Of a DNA stretch of 63,129 nucleotides, positions 15,278 to 23,575 are shown piece by piece (positions within the stretch are counted from its first letter, which is position 1; the number at the start of each line of letters is the position of its first letter). Below the pieces are notes generated by a model. It was not told where the DNA came from. It did no database searches and was given only the letters and a program-made list of their open reading frames with translations. The position numbers and the translations under genes are program-made. Source of the DNA: Shewanella aquimarina (GTDB taxonomy: Bacteria; Pseudomonadota; Gammaproteobacteria; Enterobacterales; Shewanellaceae); contig NZ_JAKIKY010000020.1 of assembly GCF_023349185.1 (NCBI RefSeq), forward strand, positions 1-63,129, given 5' to 3'.

Positions 15278-16126
15278 TCATCCCTGATTGATCTTTGCGC
15301 GTACTCTGGCTTCGGAATGGGCTTCCAACCAATATTTTTGTAACACGGGACTGCTTAGGCCACTGGATTGATCGGCTAAATTCCATGCACCCTTCCAGAT
15401 ACCGTCGGCGATCATATGTACCACCGCGCTCTCTATGGCCGATGCCACACACAGACTCACCGGCTCGTTAGAGGTATAGCCAAGCTCAGACTCCAATAGC
15501 TCTTGTGCATCGATAAACTTAAACACACCGGCGGTGATCTCTTTCGATAGGATTGACTTTGTCGTCGTCACGCTACTGAGCAAGCGTCCGGTGCGAATAT
15601 CCACCGCCCTGAGATTAACCGTTACGGTATCGACACGAAATTGGGTTGCCGCACCTATGCCTAAATAGCGGGCGCCGGCGCCGCCGGTTCTGACGTTAGT
15701 GTCATAGGCAACGATACCGCCTTCCATCAAAATCTGCGCCGAATTAAGCTGTGGCAACTTGTTGGCCTCTCCATTTAGGCCTGCCCTGACGATTTTGCGC
15801 TCGGTCAGTAGATTCTGTAATCCTTCACGCTCGACGGGAATAAACCAGCTAGAATCATTCAAGGCCTGGGCCAGAAACGCGGTGCCACTCTGGGGCACGG
15901 CGGTAGAGAAGTTACTGGAAGGGATGGGCTTATATTGACCGGTCTGATCACGAAAGTCATACACGGCGGCAAGCATTACCCCCTGGGGCGCAGGCAGGTT
16001 AATGAGATCATAGTAACTCTCGCCCTTCGGCATCAGACTTGAGGAGGCTTGCACCTGTTCGAGGTCACTGGTGGTGGAACAGGCAGAGAGTAGTAGCAGG
16101 CCAGCGGCAATCAACAAAGGTTTCAT
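15278..16126 (-). CDS. csgG: Curli secretion channel CsgG
   Basis: The 282-residue protein is full length for CsgG (E. coli 277). It has a lipoprotein signal with LLLLSACST (Cys at about residue 16), then SYYDLINLPAPQGVMLAAVYDFRDQTGQYKP and GGAGARYLGIGAATQFRVDTVTVNLRAVDIRTGRLL, which are family landmarks. CsgG forms the nonameric outer-membrane pore through which curlin subunits leave the cell. It is the last gene of the csgB-D-E-F-G run, 2 bases behind csgF. The 214 bases up to the next gene (15064-15277) show no clear terminator. Confidence 0.95.
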   Translation of the reverse strand: MKPLLIAAGLLLLSACSTTSDLEQVQASSSLMPKGESYYDLINLPAPQGVMLAAVYDFRDQTGQYKPIPSSNFSTAVPQSGTAFLAQALNDSSWFIPVEREGLQNLLTERKIVRAGLNGEANKLPQLNSAQILMEGGIVAYDTNVRTGGAGARYLGIGAATQFRVDTVTVNLRAVDIRTGRLLSSVTTTKSILSKEITAGVFKFIDAQELLESELGYTSNEPVSLCVASAIESAVVHMIADGIWKGAWNLADQSSGLSSPVLQKYWLEAHSEARVRAKINQG

Positions 16127-16128
16127 CG

Positions 16129-16548
16129 TTAGCCACCTACACTCGAACTATCGCTCAGCCCACCCACCTCGATAACCGTGGTCTCACCGGTTAATAGGTC
16201 TGTGATATGCACCAGCAGCATGCCATCTTCGTTGACCACCTGGATCTCAAAGTCGGTTGTCTTGAGGTACCCCTCGCCGCCATTGGCCGCATCATTAAAG
16301 AGCTGGCTCATCAGGCGAGACTCCAGTGAGCTGGCCATACGCTCGAGTGCACTGGGAGGCGTATACCCTGAGCCCCCCTTGTGATCGTTTTGCGCCGAGG
16401 CGTTAGCCAGCAGGTAGGAGCCGTTAAGATAGCTGCCACCGAAATTGGGATTAACTGGGGTATAGATAAGTTGTGTCGCCTGACTGCTCAGGCTGAACGC
16501 GGCCGTCAATAGCATAGCCATCGACAGACGAGACTTAGCTCGATTCAT
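16129..16548 (-). CDS. csgF: Curli assembly factor CsgF
   Basis: The 139-residue protein matches CsgF in length (138 in E. coli). It has a signal peptide (about residues 1-24) and the CsgF hallmark TQLIYTPVNPNFGGSYLNGSYLLANASAQN, the N-terminal part that plugs into the CsgG pore. CsgF couples secretion to nucleation of the fibre at the cell surface. It is 15 bases behind csgE and 2 bases before csgG. Confidence 0.95.
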   Translation of the reverse strand: MNRAKSRLSMAMLLTAAFSLSSQATQLIYTPVNPNFGGSYLNGSYLLANASAQNDHKGGSGYTPPSALERMASSLESRLMSQLFNDAANGGEGYLKTTDFEIQVVNEDGMLLVHITDLLTGETTVIEVGGLSDSSSVGG

Positions 16549-16563
16549 GGTTTAATGTCCCTA

Positions 16564-17031
16564 TTAAAATTCATCAGGCGCTAAATCGGGATCCAACCAC
16601 TGAGCCCAGCTAGCCTGTTTCTTGTTTTGCTTCAATATACTGTCGACACGCCTGGCCACCTGCTCCGCCAGCTTATCCAACTGCCGACCCGCCGGTGACA
16701 CCACAGTCACAAAGATAGGTTTGCGATTGTGTAACACACTGATCTTGCTGCCACTACGCGCAGTAGCCAACTCGACAATACTCAGTCCACCGTGCTCAGT
16801 CATGCCGCCGATATCGCGATAGGCGGCGACAAATTCACGATAAAATCTGTGACCGACACGAGTCATCGCCCGGTTGAGGATCAAGCCATCGATGAGATCA
16901 GACTCCAGCCTGGGCGGCGTGTCACTGGTACTCTGCGCGGCCATTTTACTGCCCTCGTCGACATCAGGCCCCTGACAATAAACAGGGCCCGAGAAGGCCG
17001 CTAACAAGAGTAAGCGGCCAACATATTTCAC
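16564..17031 (-). CDS. csgE: Curli chaperone/specificity factor CsgE
   Basis: The 155-residue protein is somewhat longer than E. coli CsgE (129), with extra residues after the signal peptide (about residues 1-20). Core landmarks are DLIDGLILNRAMTRVGHRFYREFVAAY and GGLSIVELATARSGSKISVLHNRKPIF. CsgE caps the CsgG channel on the periplasmic side and delivers curlin. The start codon overlaps the csgD stop by four bases (ATGA), so translation is coupled. Confidence 0.9.
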   Translation of the reverse strand: MKYVGRLLLLAAFSGPVYCQGPDVDEGSKMAAQSTSDTPPRLESDLIDGLILNRAMTRVGHRFYREFVAAYRDIGGMTEHGGLSIVELATARSGSKISVLHNRKPIFVTVVSPAGRQLDKLAEQVARRVDSILKQNKKQASWAQWLDPDLAPDEF

Positions 17032-17663
17032 TGCTGCACCTCATGCAGATGAGTCTGTGCCCAGGCAATCGCCTGTCCACGGCTTGAGACACCAATTTTT
17101 CTAAACACCCGATAGAGATGTGTCTTGATGGTGCTCTCGCTGACAAACAACTGATTGGCGATATCCACGTTAGTACTGCCTGTCAGCAAGGCCTGCAGTA
17201 CCTCGCGCTCGCGAATCGTCAGGTTGTCGGCGCCGTCCAGCTGCTCCTGATCCGCAGAAGCCGATACCAAAGTATGGGGGATCACCGTCTGGCCACGCAG
17301 CACATTGGCTAAGGCCTTGCCTATCTGCTCTAAGGATGCATCACCATAGAAGACGGCGGCGGTAATGGGGGAAATTAGAAATCTTGCGTCTATCTGTTTC
17401 GGATAGTGTAAGAATACCACTCGGGCGCTGTGGCGCTTCTCGATCTGCTTTTGCACCTGGTAGGCGCGCTGCACATCTATGGTGGCGAGATCGATAACAA
17501 CCAAAGAGTAATTCCCTTCACTCATGGTCACTTCAACACTCTCTGGGGTGACCTTAGCCAGTTTAACCAGAAACTCCTGGGGCCAACGCGTCTCCAACAG
17601 ATCAATCAACAACTGCGATCGCGATACCACTACCCAATTTATCACTTTGAACATCCTGCTCAC
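17028..17663 (-). CDS. csgD: CsgD-like LuxR-family response regulator
   Basis: The 211-residue protein has an N-terminal receiver-like domain (about residues 1-125, without a clear complete set of phospho-acceptor residues) and a C-terminal LuxR/FixJ helix-turn-helix (about 145-205: LTIREREVLQALLTGSTNVDIANQLFVSESTIKTHLYRVFRKIGV, written here only as a span). In E. coli, CsgD activates csgBA and biofilm genes, and it leads csgDEFG as it does here. Overlap with csgE supports one operon. Whether it is the functional equivalent of enterobacterial CsgD, or a VpsT-like regulator, is inferred. Confidence 0.8.
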   Translation of the reverse strand: MSRMFKVINWVVVSRSQLLIDLLETRWPQEFLVKLAKVTPESVEVTMSEGNYSLVVIDLATIDVQRAYQVQKQIEKRHSARVVFLHYPKQIDARFLISPITAAVFYGDASLEQIGKALANVLRGQTVIPHTLVSASADQEQLDGADNLTIREREVLQALLTGSTNVDIANQLFVSESTIKTHLYRVFRKIGVSSRGQAIAWAQTHLHEVQQ

Positions 17664-18090
17664 TCCATGTCGCTAGTTATAAGCGTATTCCATTAAACCG
17701 ACACATATAATAACAACTATAGAATTAAAAATAACATCTTAATTGCGCCATTTTTATCAAGCTCTACCAGATTATCTGTTCTAGGCGAGATCCCTTCACC
17801 CTATCTTTCACCGCCTTACTGCTAAGGAAGGTGCGAATAAGTCCCGTGCTTGCTCTGCGTGTGCTTAAAGTGGATAGATGCAAGGCACAGTTTGCAGCGA
17901 ATGGCCCTAGTCCTTCGCAAGAACTGTAACGCAGCAAATACCGCTGTAAGCCTCGCCCTGCTGGGCTTTGATAGCAACACCATTTCGGCGTTATTCAACT
18001 TCAGCAGGCCTCGGCATGCCCTCAGTTGAATGCCTTGAACTGTCGCAGCTATCAAAGCCAGAGCTGTGCGACGACTTGTTTGCACCGTCC
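17664..18090. other. Long csgB-csgD intergenic region, highly structured
   Basis: No curlin-like or other credible gene is present in the 427 bases. The csgD promoter should lie in the AT-rich part (17690-17760). The segment 17820-18060 is GC-rich and contains a nested inverted-repeat element (listed separately), followed by a stretch that looks like an interspersed repeat, not unique regulatory DNA. A 104-codon minus-strand frame through it (18136-17822) lacks a proper start site and overlaps csgB. Confidence 0.5.
17963..18059. repeat. 97-bp nested inverted-repeat element between csgB and csgD
   Basis: GGCTTTGATAGC (17964-17975) and GCTATCAAAGCC (18048-18059) are perfect inverse copies. Inside them TTCAACT (about 17994-18000) pairs with AGTTGAA (about 18024-18030). 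The whole can fold as a long stem with loops or behave as a miniature element with terminal inverted repeats. It lies in the csgB-csgD gap, so in RNA it would separate the two messages. Confidence 0.6.
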
Positions 18091-18624
18091 CTAACGATAA
18101 CCCTGAGTCACACTTGCCCTTTGTGCATTGCCCCACTGTGTCACTATCACCCCATGACCCGAACCGTTTTGGTAAATACTGACCTCATTGTCATAACCAC
18201 TCTGTTGCACATAGGCCTGGTTATCACTGCCTCGCTGCTCCACCACCAAAGATAGGCTAGCTCCAAGCTGACTGGCTATCAGGCTATTGTTCACCCCCAC
18301 CTGCAACAGGCTGGCTTCTATCGCCTCTCCTTGCTGCAGCAAATAAGCCTGGTTGTGAATCCCCTGCTGTTGCACGCCTGCGCTGTTCGCCACGCCCGAT
18401 TGCGTGATGAGCGCACGGTTTGCGCCGCCACTCTGCGTAATATCAGCCTGTAGTGCATCCCCAAGCTGCATGATACTGGCGTTATCACCATGGGCTAACT
18501 CATCTAGGCTACTGAGATCATCGGCCCATACAGGCTGGCCGCCAAAAAGCGCCCCTAACAAGAACAACTGGCAGAATGCCCAGCGCCAGGCAAATTGCCC
18601 GACCTTAAAGACTGCTTGCATCAA
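18091..18624 (-). CDS. csgB: Curlin-repeat protein, CsgB-like
   Basis: The 177-residue protein has a long N-terminal signal (to about ALFGGQPVWA, residue 34) and then about six imperfect curlin repeats of about 22 residues, with the S/N-x-A-x-I/V-x-Q-x-G rhythm (NASIMQLG, ANRALITQSG, NQAYLLQQG, NQAYVQQSG, ASVTQGYR). Such repeats stack as a beta-helix amyloid. The repeats are more degenerate than in major curlin and the end is charged, which favours the nucleator CsgB over CsgA. No second curlin gene is visible in the window. Confidence 0.8.
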   Translation of the reverse strand: MMQAVFKVGQFAWRWAFCQLFLLGALFGGQPVWADDLSSLDELAHGDNASIMQLGDALQADITQSGGANRALITQSGVANSAGVQQQGIHNQAYLLQQGEAIEASLLQVGVNNSLIASQLGASLSLVVEQRGSDNQAYVQQSGYDNEVSIYQNGSGHGVIVTQWGNAQRASVTQGYR

Positions 18625-18856
18625 ATTTGTTTCCTTCCTTGGCGCACCTATCTGTTTTTCTGGCCAAGATTATCTAGCTAAGACAAAGGACTTACGTCCA
18701 CAAAGAGTATTAAGTCAGGCTAGACAAAATATCTATTCAATGAAGAGGAGTAATACTTTTCTACTAATGTTTGGTGAGGGAAAGATGAGTTTTATCTTAC
18801 CGAGTTGGCATTCGTATAGACGGAAAAGAGGCAGACAGGCTCTGCCAGCGACACAT

Positions 18857-18886
18857 ACAAAAACACCGGCAGCTGCCGGTGTTTGT
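18857..18886 (-). terminator. Rho-independent terminator behind cctA
   Basis: On the minus strand, AAACACCGGCAGCTGCCGGTGTTTTTG forms an uninterrupted palindromic stem with a U tract. It lies about 20 bases past the cctA stop codon. The flanking 18625-18856 serves as the csgB leader and holds no other gene. Confidence 0.85.
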
Positions 18887-18905
18887 CGATTATCTTACAA
18901 GGATC

Positions 18906-19256
18906 TTACTTATTCAGCACGGAATCTGCTGTGCGGCCATCGTCGTGGCAGCTGTCACATGCAGGCTTATCACCCACGTTAGAATCGTGTGGTGCGTGAC
19001 AGTCGGCACACATCAGGTTACCGTCGTGTGGCTGGTGCACCTTGTCCATCTCGGCCAGTGTACCGTGACAGCTCTGACACTGCTCAAACTCGTGAGCACC
19101 ATCGGCTGATGGTTCACCGTCTGCGTGACACGCTTCACAGCCTTCCATCTCAGCATGCATCTCTGCAAGTTCTTGTGGCTCTGCCATTGCAGCTGGTGAC
19201 AATGCAAGCGCCGCTAAACCAGCACCGAATAACGCACTTAGAATTTTATTGCTCAC
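18906..19256 (-). CDS. cctA: Small tetrahaem cytochrome c (CctA/STC)
   Basis: The protein has 116 residues from the GTG at 19256, which has GAGGAAA directly upstream. This start gives a proper Sec signal peptide (SNKILSALFGAGLAALALSPAAMA, cut near residue 25); the frame continues 25 codons upstream without a site. Four haem motifs are present: CEACH, CQSCH, CADCH and CDSCH, with extra histidines as distal ligands. The sequence is very close to what I know of Shewanella STC, an abundant periplasmic electron carrier between CymA and terminal reductases in anaerobic respiration. It is a single gene with its own terminator. Confidence 0.95.
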   Translation of the reverse strand: MSNKILSALFGAGLAALALSPAAMAEPQELAEMHAEMEGCEACHADGEPSADGAHEFEQCQSCHGTLAEMDKVHQPHDGNLMCADCHAPHDSNVGDKPACDSCHDDGRTADSVLNK

Positions 19257-19462
19257 GATAATTTCCTCTCTTATGTTTGGCGTTGTGGGGTTAGTTATTA
19301 TGTCCCATCCTGCCTTGTTCCTAGATTGCACAACTCAGCTTAAAATAGCTAAGGTTTTGCAAATAGGCAAATTTCTCTTGCGGGCATACTAACAGTAGCC
19401 ACTCGCCAAAAATGTGCACTTAATCAAATATCTATGCCACAAGCCTCATACTCACATATAAG

Positions 19463-19478
19463 TATGATCTGCGTCACA
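19463..19478. promoter_or_regulatory. Candidate CRP-binding site upstream of cctA
   Basis: TATGATCTGCGTCACA matches the CRP consensus TGTGA-N6-TCACA except at one base in the left arm. It lies about 205 bases upstream of the cctA start. CRP is known to control anaerobic respiration genes in Shewanella. The distance is long for direct activation, so a promoter near 19400 would be required. It is a prediction only. Confidence 0.4.
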
Positions 19479-19546
19479 CTCAGGCTATGCATATGGACAT
19501 TTTTCCCGGCCATTGCTCAGCCCAAAAGCTGGCTGCAAAAATGAGA

Positions 19547-19581
19547 CAAAAAAAACGGGAGCCTGGGCTCCCGTTTTCGTC
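19547..19581 (-). terminator. Rho-independent terminator behind htpX
   Basis: On the minus strand, AACGGGAGCCCAGGCTCCCGTT is followed by T8. It lies just past the htpX stop at 19594. Confidence 0.9.
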
Positions 19582-19593
19582 ATTAAAACTTAA

Positions 19594-20457
19594 TTACTGT
19601 GCGCGTAATGCTTCGATACGCTTTTCCAGTGGTGGATGGCTCATCATCAGCTCGGCCATCGACTTCTTACCATTGATACCGAAGGCGGCCATCTGTGCAG
19701 GCATGGCTCCGGTTTCGGGGCCTTGACGCAATCTGTCCAGCGCCGCAATCATCTTGTGTTTACCGGCAAGCTGCGCCCCACCGGCATCGGCCTTGAACTC
19801 ACGCACACGTGAGAAGTAAGCGACGATCATTGAGGCCAGGATACCAAACAGCATATCCATCACGAAGACCACGGCCATGTAGGCAAACATACCCAAGCCT
19901 TCGCCCTCTTCGTCATTGCTGGCAACGAAGTTGTCGATAATGCTCGCAACCACACGCGCGGCGAAGATAACAAAGGTATTGACCACGCCCTGGATCAGGG
20001 TCAGGGTCACCATGTCACCGTTGGCTACGTGGCTCACCTCGTGGGCCAATACACCCTCGATCTCGTCCTGGGTCATGCCGTAGAGCAGTCCGCTACTCAC
20101 GGCAACCAGCGAGTTGTCCTTGCTAGGGCCTGTGGCAAAAGCGTTCAGCTCGGGTGACTGATAAATGGCCACCTCAGGCATCTTGATGCCCGCCTGCTCA
20201 GCCTGACGTGCAACGGTATCGACCAACCAGCGCTCCATGTTGTCCCGTGGTGTGGTGATCACTTCACAGCCCATGGTCTTCTTCGCCATCCACTTAGAGA
20301 TCGCTAAGCTGATAAAGGCGCCGCCGAAACCGAAGATGGCGGCAAAGACCAATAGTCCGCCCATGGTCGAGGTGTTAACCCCTAAAATAGACATCACAAT
20401 TGAAGCGACCAGCAAGATTGCCATGTTTGTCGCGATCAATAAGAAAATACGCTTCAT
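19594..20457 (-). CDS. htpX: Membrane zinc metalloprotease HtpX
   Basis: The protein has 287 residues from the ATG at 20457, chosen for the AGGAG site and the typical MKRIFLLIATNMAILLV start. Membrane spans lie at about residues 4-20, 35-55, 155-178 and 190-215. The zinc site HEVSH (about residue 139-143) with downstream DGGGAQ-type E region, RVREFKADAGGAQLAG, identifies the M48 family. HtpX is an inner-membrane quality-control protease working alongside FtsH and is heat- and envelope-stress-inducible in E. coli. It is a single gene with a terminator and a candidate heat-shock promoter upstream. Confidence 0.95.
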   Translation of the reverse strand: MKRIFLLIATNMAILLVASIVMSILGVNTSTMGGLLVFAAIFGFGGAFISLAISKWMAKKTMGCEVITTPRDNMERWLVDTVARQAEQAGIKMPEVAIYQSPELNAFATGPSKDNSLVAVSSGLLYGMTQDEIEGVLAHEVSHVANGDMVTLTLIQGVVNTFVIFAARVVASIIDNFVASNDEEGEGLGMFAYMAVVFVMDMLFGILASMIVAYFSRVREFKADAGGAQLAGKHKMIAALDRLRQGPETGAMPAQMAAFGINGKKSMAELMMSHPPLEKRIEALRAQ

Positions 20458-20518
20458 GTAAGCTCCTATAAGCCCTGTATGAGACACCCTATGTGTCATC
20501 AGCCTCTCTTAACGACAT

Positions 20519-20548
20519 AATATGTCCGATAAGTCAGAGTTCAAGGGT
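20519..20548 (-). promoter_or_regulatory. Candidate sigma-32 promoter of htpX
   Basis: The minus strand reads CAACCCTTGAA, 12 bases, then GGACATAT. The -35 part fits the heat-shock consensus (C-x-C-CTTGAA), and CATAT fits the -10 end of CCCCATAT. The spacing is slightly short and the C-run is missing, so confidence is moderate. The site lies about 65 bases before the htpX ATG. The remaining 20550-20774 holds nothing else recognisable. Confidence 0.35.
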
Positions 20549-20774
20549 TGAACGTAAAAATTTTTTTGGTGGGTACGATTGAATGTGCAGCCACGCCAAA
20601 AAGTGTAGACCTTTGCGTGGAGTCTAGAAGCCCTATATTAAGCCAATCTTAAATTTATCGGCTTTGATGGGATAAGCCGTTAATCTTTATTAATAATTAC
20701 CCCAGCAACCAAGAAATGGCGCTTTGTTAATCATCAAGCCTCCACTCAACAGGCACTATGTCAGCTAGCGTTGG

Positions 20775-21488
20775 CTAACCTTGACCGGGCGCCAGCTTGG
20801 TAAGATCTAAGTATTGCGCGGCGTTTTGGCTAGAACATTCAGTAAGATGTGGGATGACACCTAGGCATGGGGCGTCCATCAAGGCAGTAAGCGCCAAGAG
20901 GTTCTCGTCAGTCACCTGCATATCGGGATCGACGCAGTTTGCTACCCAGCCAGCTATCTTTACCCCATCGGCCTGAATTGCCTCTTGAGTCAGCAGTGCG
21001 TGGTTGAGGCAACCCAGCTTAACCCCGACCACCAAGATCACCGGCAGCTGCAGATCGATTGCCACAGTGGAAAGAAAGGCTTGTGGATTAAGCTTACCCT
21101 GAACGCGAAGCGCATGGTTAAGCGGCAGCCGCCAGCCACCCGCCCCCTCAACCAAGGCGAAATCTACCTGATCAAATGGCAGCGTCTTAAGGTGAGCCGT
21201 GACCAGATCGGCATTAAGGGTCACGCCTACCTGCTTGGCGGCGATATGCGGCGCGATGGCAGGCTTAAAAGCAAAGGGGTTCACTCTTTCATAGGCAAGC
21301 TTCACATTGGACTGAGCCATCAATGCCAGGGCGTCGCTGTTTCTCAGTCCCTCAGACGTCTGCTCGCAACCCGAAGCGATGGGCTTAACCCCCAAGGTGC
21401 TACCCTGCTTACTCGCTAGATAGAGGAGTGAGGAAGCCACCAGCGTCTTACCACTGTCGGTATCTGTGCCGGCGATGAAATAACGCAT
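20775..21488 (-). CDS. bioD: Dethiobiotin synthase BioD
   Basis: The 237-residue protein has an N-terminal P-loop TDTDSGKT (about residues 8-15) and VEGAGGWRLPL (about 115-125), diagnostic for BioD. It closes the ureido ring of dethiobiotin from DAPA, CO2 and ATP in the cytosol. It is the last gene of bioBFCD, 11 bases behind bioC. AAGGAAAGG precedes the ATG. No clear terminator follows. Confidence 0.95.
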   Translation of the reverse strand: MRYFIAGTDTDSGKTLVASSLLYLASKQGSTLGVKPIASGCEQTSEGLRNSDALALMAQSNVKLAYERVNPFAFKPAIAPHIAAKQVGVTLNADLVTAHLKTLPFDQVDFALVEGAGGWRLPLNHALRVQGKLNPQAFLSTVAIDLQLPVILVVGVKLGCLNHALLTQEAIQADGVKIAGWVANCVDPDMQVTDENLLALTALMDAPCLGVIPHLTECSSQNAAQYLDLTKLAPGQG

Positions 21489-21499
21489 GAACCCTTTCC

Positions 21500-22351
21500 T
21501 TAACTCGCCTTACGGCTCGCATGAATAAATAAGATTTGATAGGTCAAGGGAAGTCCCTCTGGCTGACGCATTGCCTCGACGCGCTCACACAGTGACTGCC
21601 AATCCCGGCGACCGCGCAGCCTGACTGATGGCTGGTCATTAACCCCCGTCGCCGTAGAGGCCCCGACCCCTTTGATGGAATAAAGCAGCGTCTTAAGATC
21701 GTCGAAATGCACCCGCAGCGCCTCTACCGTTTGGTGTTCAATTTGCCACTGGTTATCGCTAAACCCATAGAGAACCGTCTGGGCGGCCTCGAAGGCATTG
21801 ACCCTTAACCCAAGGGCATCGAGCTCCGCCAGGCTGCCATCGACGACGATGGCGAGATGGCATTGACCGCCAGGCTTAAGCACCCTGGCAAGCTCACCTA
21901 TGGCCGTCTTGATATCGCTGCACCACTGCAGGGCAAGGTTTGAGTAGAGGGTATCTATGCTGGCATCGGATAGGGGCAACGCCTGGGCATCGCCGCACAG
22001 CGCCTGATAGGCGGGAAAGCTAGATTGCATCTGCGTCAACATCCCCGGCGCAATATCCAGCCCTATTACCTGAGTCAATTGAGGCGAGGTTGAAAAATCT
22101 GTACCTGGACCACAACCGATATCTAACAGGCGGCCAACAGGAGACATGCTTGCCCTGAGCCGCTGCGCGCTGAGGCGCTGTACCTTGTCATGTTCCTGAT
22201 AGTGCCGGGCCGCCTGAGAGAACTGCCCCGCTATCTTGTCAACGTCGGCCGTAGATACAGGGCTAACCACGCTAGTCCCCTCTTTATCCGGCGCCTTAGA
22301 CACTTGGCTTGGCATATTCGTAGGCACATCTTTGGCTAATTCACTACACAC
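21500..22351 (-). CDS. bioC: Malonyl-ACP O-methyltransferase BioC
   Basis: The 283-residue protein starts at a GTG (22351) with AGAGGAAG upstream; an ATG 12 codons later is the alternative. Motif I of the methyltransferase fold is RLLDIGCGPGTDFS (about residues 75-88), preceded by the family element FSQAARHYQEHDKVQRLSAQRL, and followed by SNLALQWC. BioC methylates malonyl-ACP with SAM to start pimelate synthesis. It sits between bioF and bioD. The first 30 residues look low in information and may not be translated. Confidence 0.92.
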   Translation of the reverse strand: MCSELAKDVPTNMPSQVSKAPDKEGTSVVSPVSTADVDKIAGQFSQAARHYQEHDKVQRLSAQRLRASMSPVGRLLDIGCGPGTDFSTSPQLTQVIGLDIAPGMLTQMQSSFPAYQALCGDAQALPLSDASIDTLYSNLALQWCSDIKTAIGELARVLKPGGQCHLAIVVDGSLAELDALGLRVNAFEAAQTVLYGFSDNQWQIEHQTVEALRVHFDDLKTLLYSIKGVGASTATGVNDQPSVRLRGRRDWQSLCERVEAMRQPEGLPLTYQILFIHASRKAS

Positions 22352-22393
22352 AGAATCAGACTTCCTCTGAAAAAATTATACGCCTCTGCGGGC

Positions 22394-23557
22394 TTAGCCC
22401 TGCAAGACTCGCTGCAACTGCTCGGCCAGAGCGTCGATGTCGGCCTGGGTATGATGCACGTTCAGGGTGATCCTCAGCCTGGCACTGCCTTGCGGCACGG
22501 TCGGCGGCCTGATGGCCCCCACCCAGAACCCGGCGGCCTTTAACGCTAGATCGATCTTAGCAAGCTTGTCGATATCCCCCACCACCAATGGTTGAATGGG
22601 CGTCTGGCTGCCGAGCAGCTCAATTCCCCTCGCCTTGGCGGCCTGTTGAAATGCCAGGATCACCTGAGCCAGCTTGTCTCTGCGCTGACCGTCTCGAGTC
22701 ACCAAATTAACGGCCTTTAGCGCCACATAGGCACTGGCCGGTGACAAGGCGGTGGAATAGATATAGTCCCTGGCATGAGCCACCAGAAAATCGATACAGG
22801 CTCGCGAGCCAAGAATCGCCGCGCCTTGGCAGCCCAGCGCCTTACCAAAAGTGACAATTTGAATATCGCAGCAACTGGCATCGACCCTCTTGTGCCCGCC
22901 CAGTGGCAAGACACCGAAACCGTGGGCATCATCGACAACTAACCAGGCGCCATTGTCTTTCGCCACCCCATAAAGCTCATCTATGGGCGCCAGATCGCCA
23001 TCCATACTGAAGATGCTCTCGGTGACTATCGCCTGAGGCTGGTGCTTTTCTGTCAGCCGCTTCGCGCCAGCAATATCGTTATGGACAAATCGCTTGAGCA
23101 GCGCGCCGCTTTCACGTAAGCCGTCGATCAAGGAGGCATGGATCAGCTTATCGGCCACCACCACGCTCTCTTTGTCCAGCAGCGTCTTCATCAGGGCGCT
23201 GTTGGCGCTAAAACCGCTACTAAAGAGCAAGGCGGCCTCATGGCCTGTGGCATCACACAGTGCCTGTTCGAGCTTGGCGTGAGCCTCGCTATAGCCTGTC
23301 ACCAAGGGCGATGCGCCGCTGCCTACGCCATAGCACTTCGCTCCCTCGGCTAATGCCTCGATCAACTCACCCGATTGACTCAGGCCTAAATAATCATTGC
23401 TAGCAAAGTTATGCTTGATGCTGCCTTGATGCACCAGACGATTGACGCAATCGGGACTCTGCTCCAACTGCTGACGACGCCTGAGCAGCCCGCTTTGCGC
23501 CGCGCGCTGCATCTTCTGCTCAATTTTCTGCGCTAGCGTCTGCTGCGGCCGGGTCAT
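22394..23557 (-). CDS. bioF: 8-amino-7-oxononanoate synthase BioF
   Basis: The protein has 387 residues from the ATG at 23557, which has AAGGTGAG seven bases upstream; a GTG at 23569 is the other possible start. It is a PLP enzyme of the alpha-oxoamine synthase family. Landmarks are FASNDYLGLS, the pyridine-ring contact VVDDAHGFGVLP, and the PLP lysine in VTFGKALGCQGAA. It condenses pimeloyl-ACP with alanine. It is 18 bases behind bioB within the operon. Confidence 0.95.
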   Translation of the reverse strand: MTRPQQTLAQKIEQKMQRAAQSGLLRRRQQLEQSPDCVNRLVHQGSIKHNFASNDYLGLSQSGELIEALAEGAKCYGVGSGASPLVTGYSEAHAKLEQALCDATGHEAALLFSSGFSANSALMKTLLDKESVVVADKLIHASLIDGLRESGALLKRFVHNDIAGAKRLTEKHQPQAIVTESIFSMDGDLAPIDELYGVAKDNGAWLVVDDAHGFGVLPLGGHKRVDASCCDIQIVTFGKALGCQGAAILGSRACIDFLVAHARDYIYSTALSPASAYVALKAVNLVTRDGQRRDKLAQVILAFQQAAKARGIELLGSQTPIQPLVVGDIDKLAKIDLALKAAGFWVGAIRPPTVPQGSARLRITLNVHHTQADIDALAEQLQRVLQG

Positions 23558-23575
23558 GGGCTTACTCACCTTAAA

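Noticed and set aside
17822..18136. 104-codon minus-strand reading frame in the csgB-csgD gap
   Set aside because: It overlaps the end of csgB in another frame, has no ribosome-binding site, and its composition is that of chance translation of a structured repeat.
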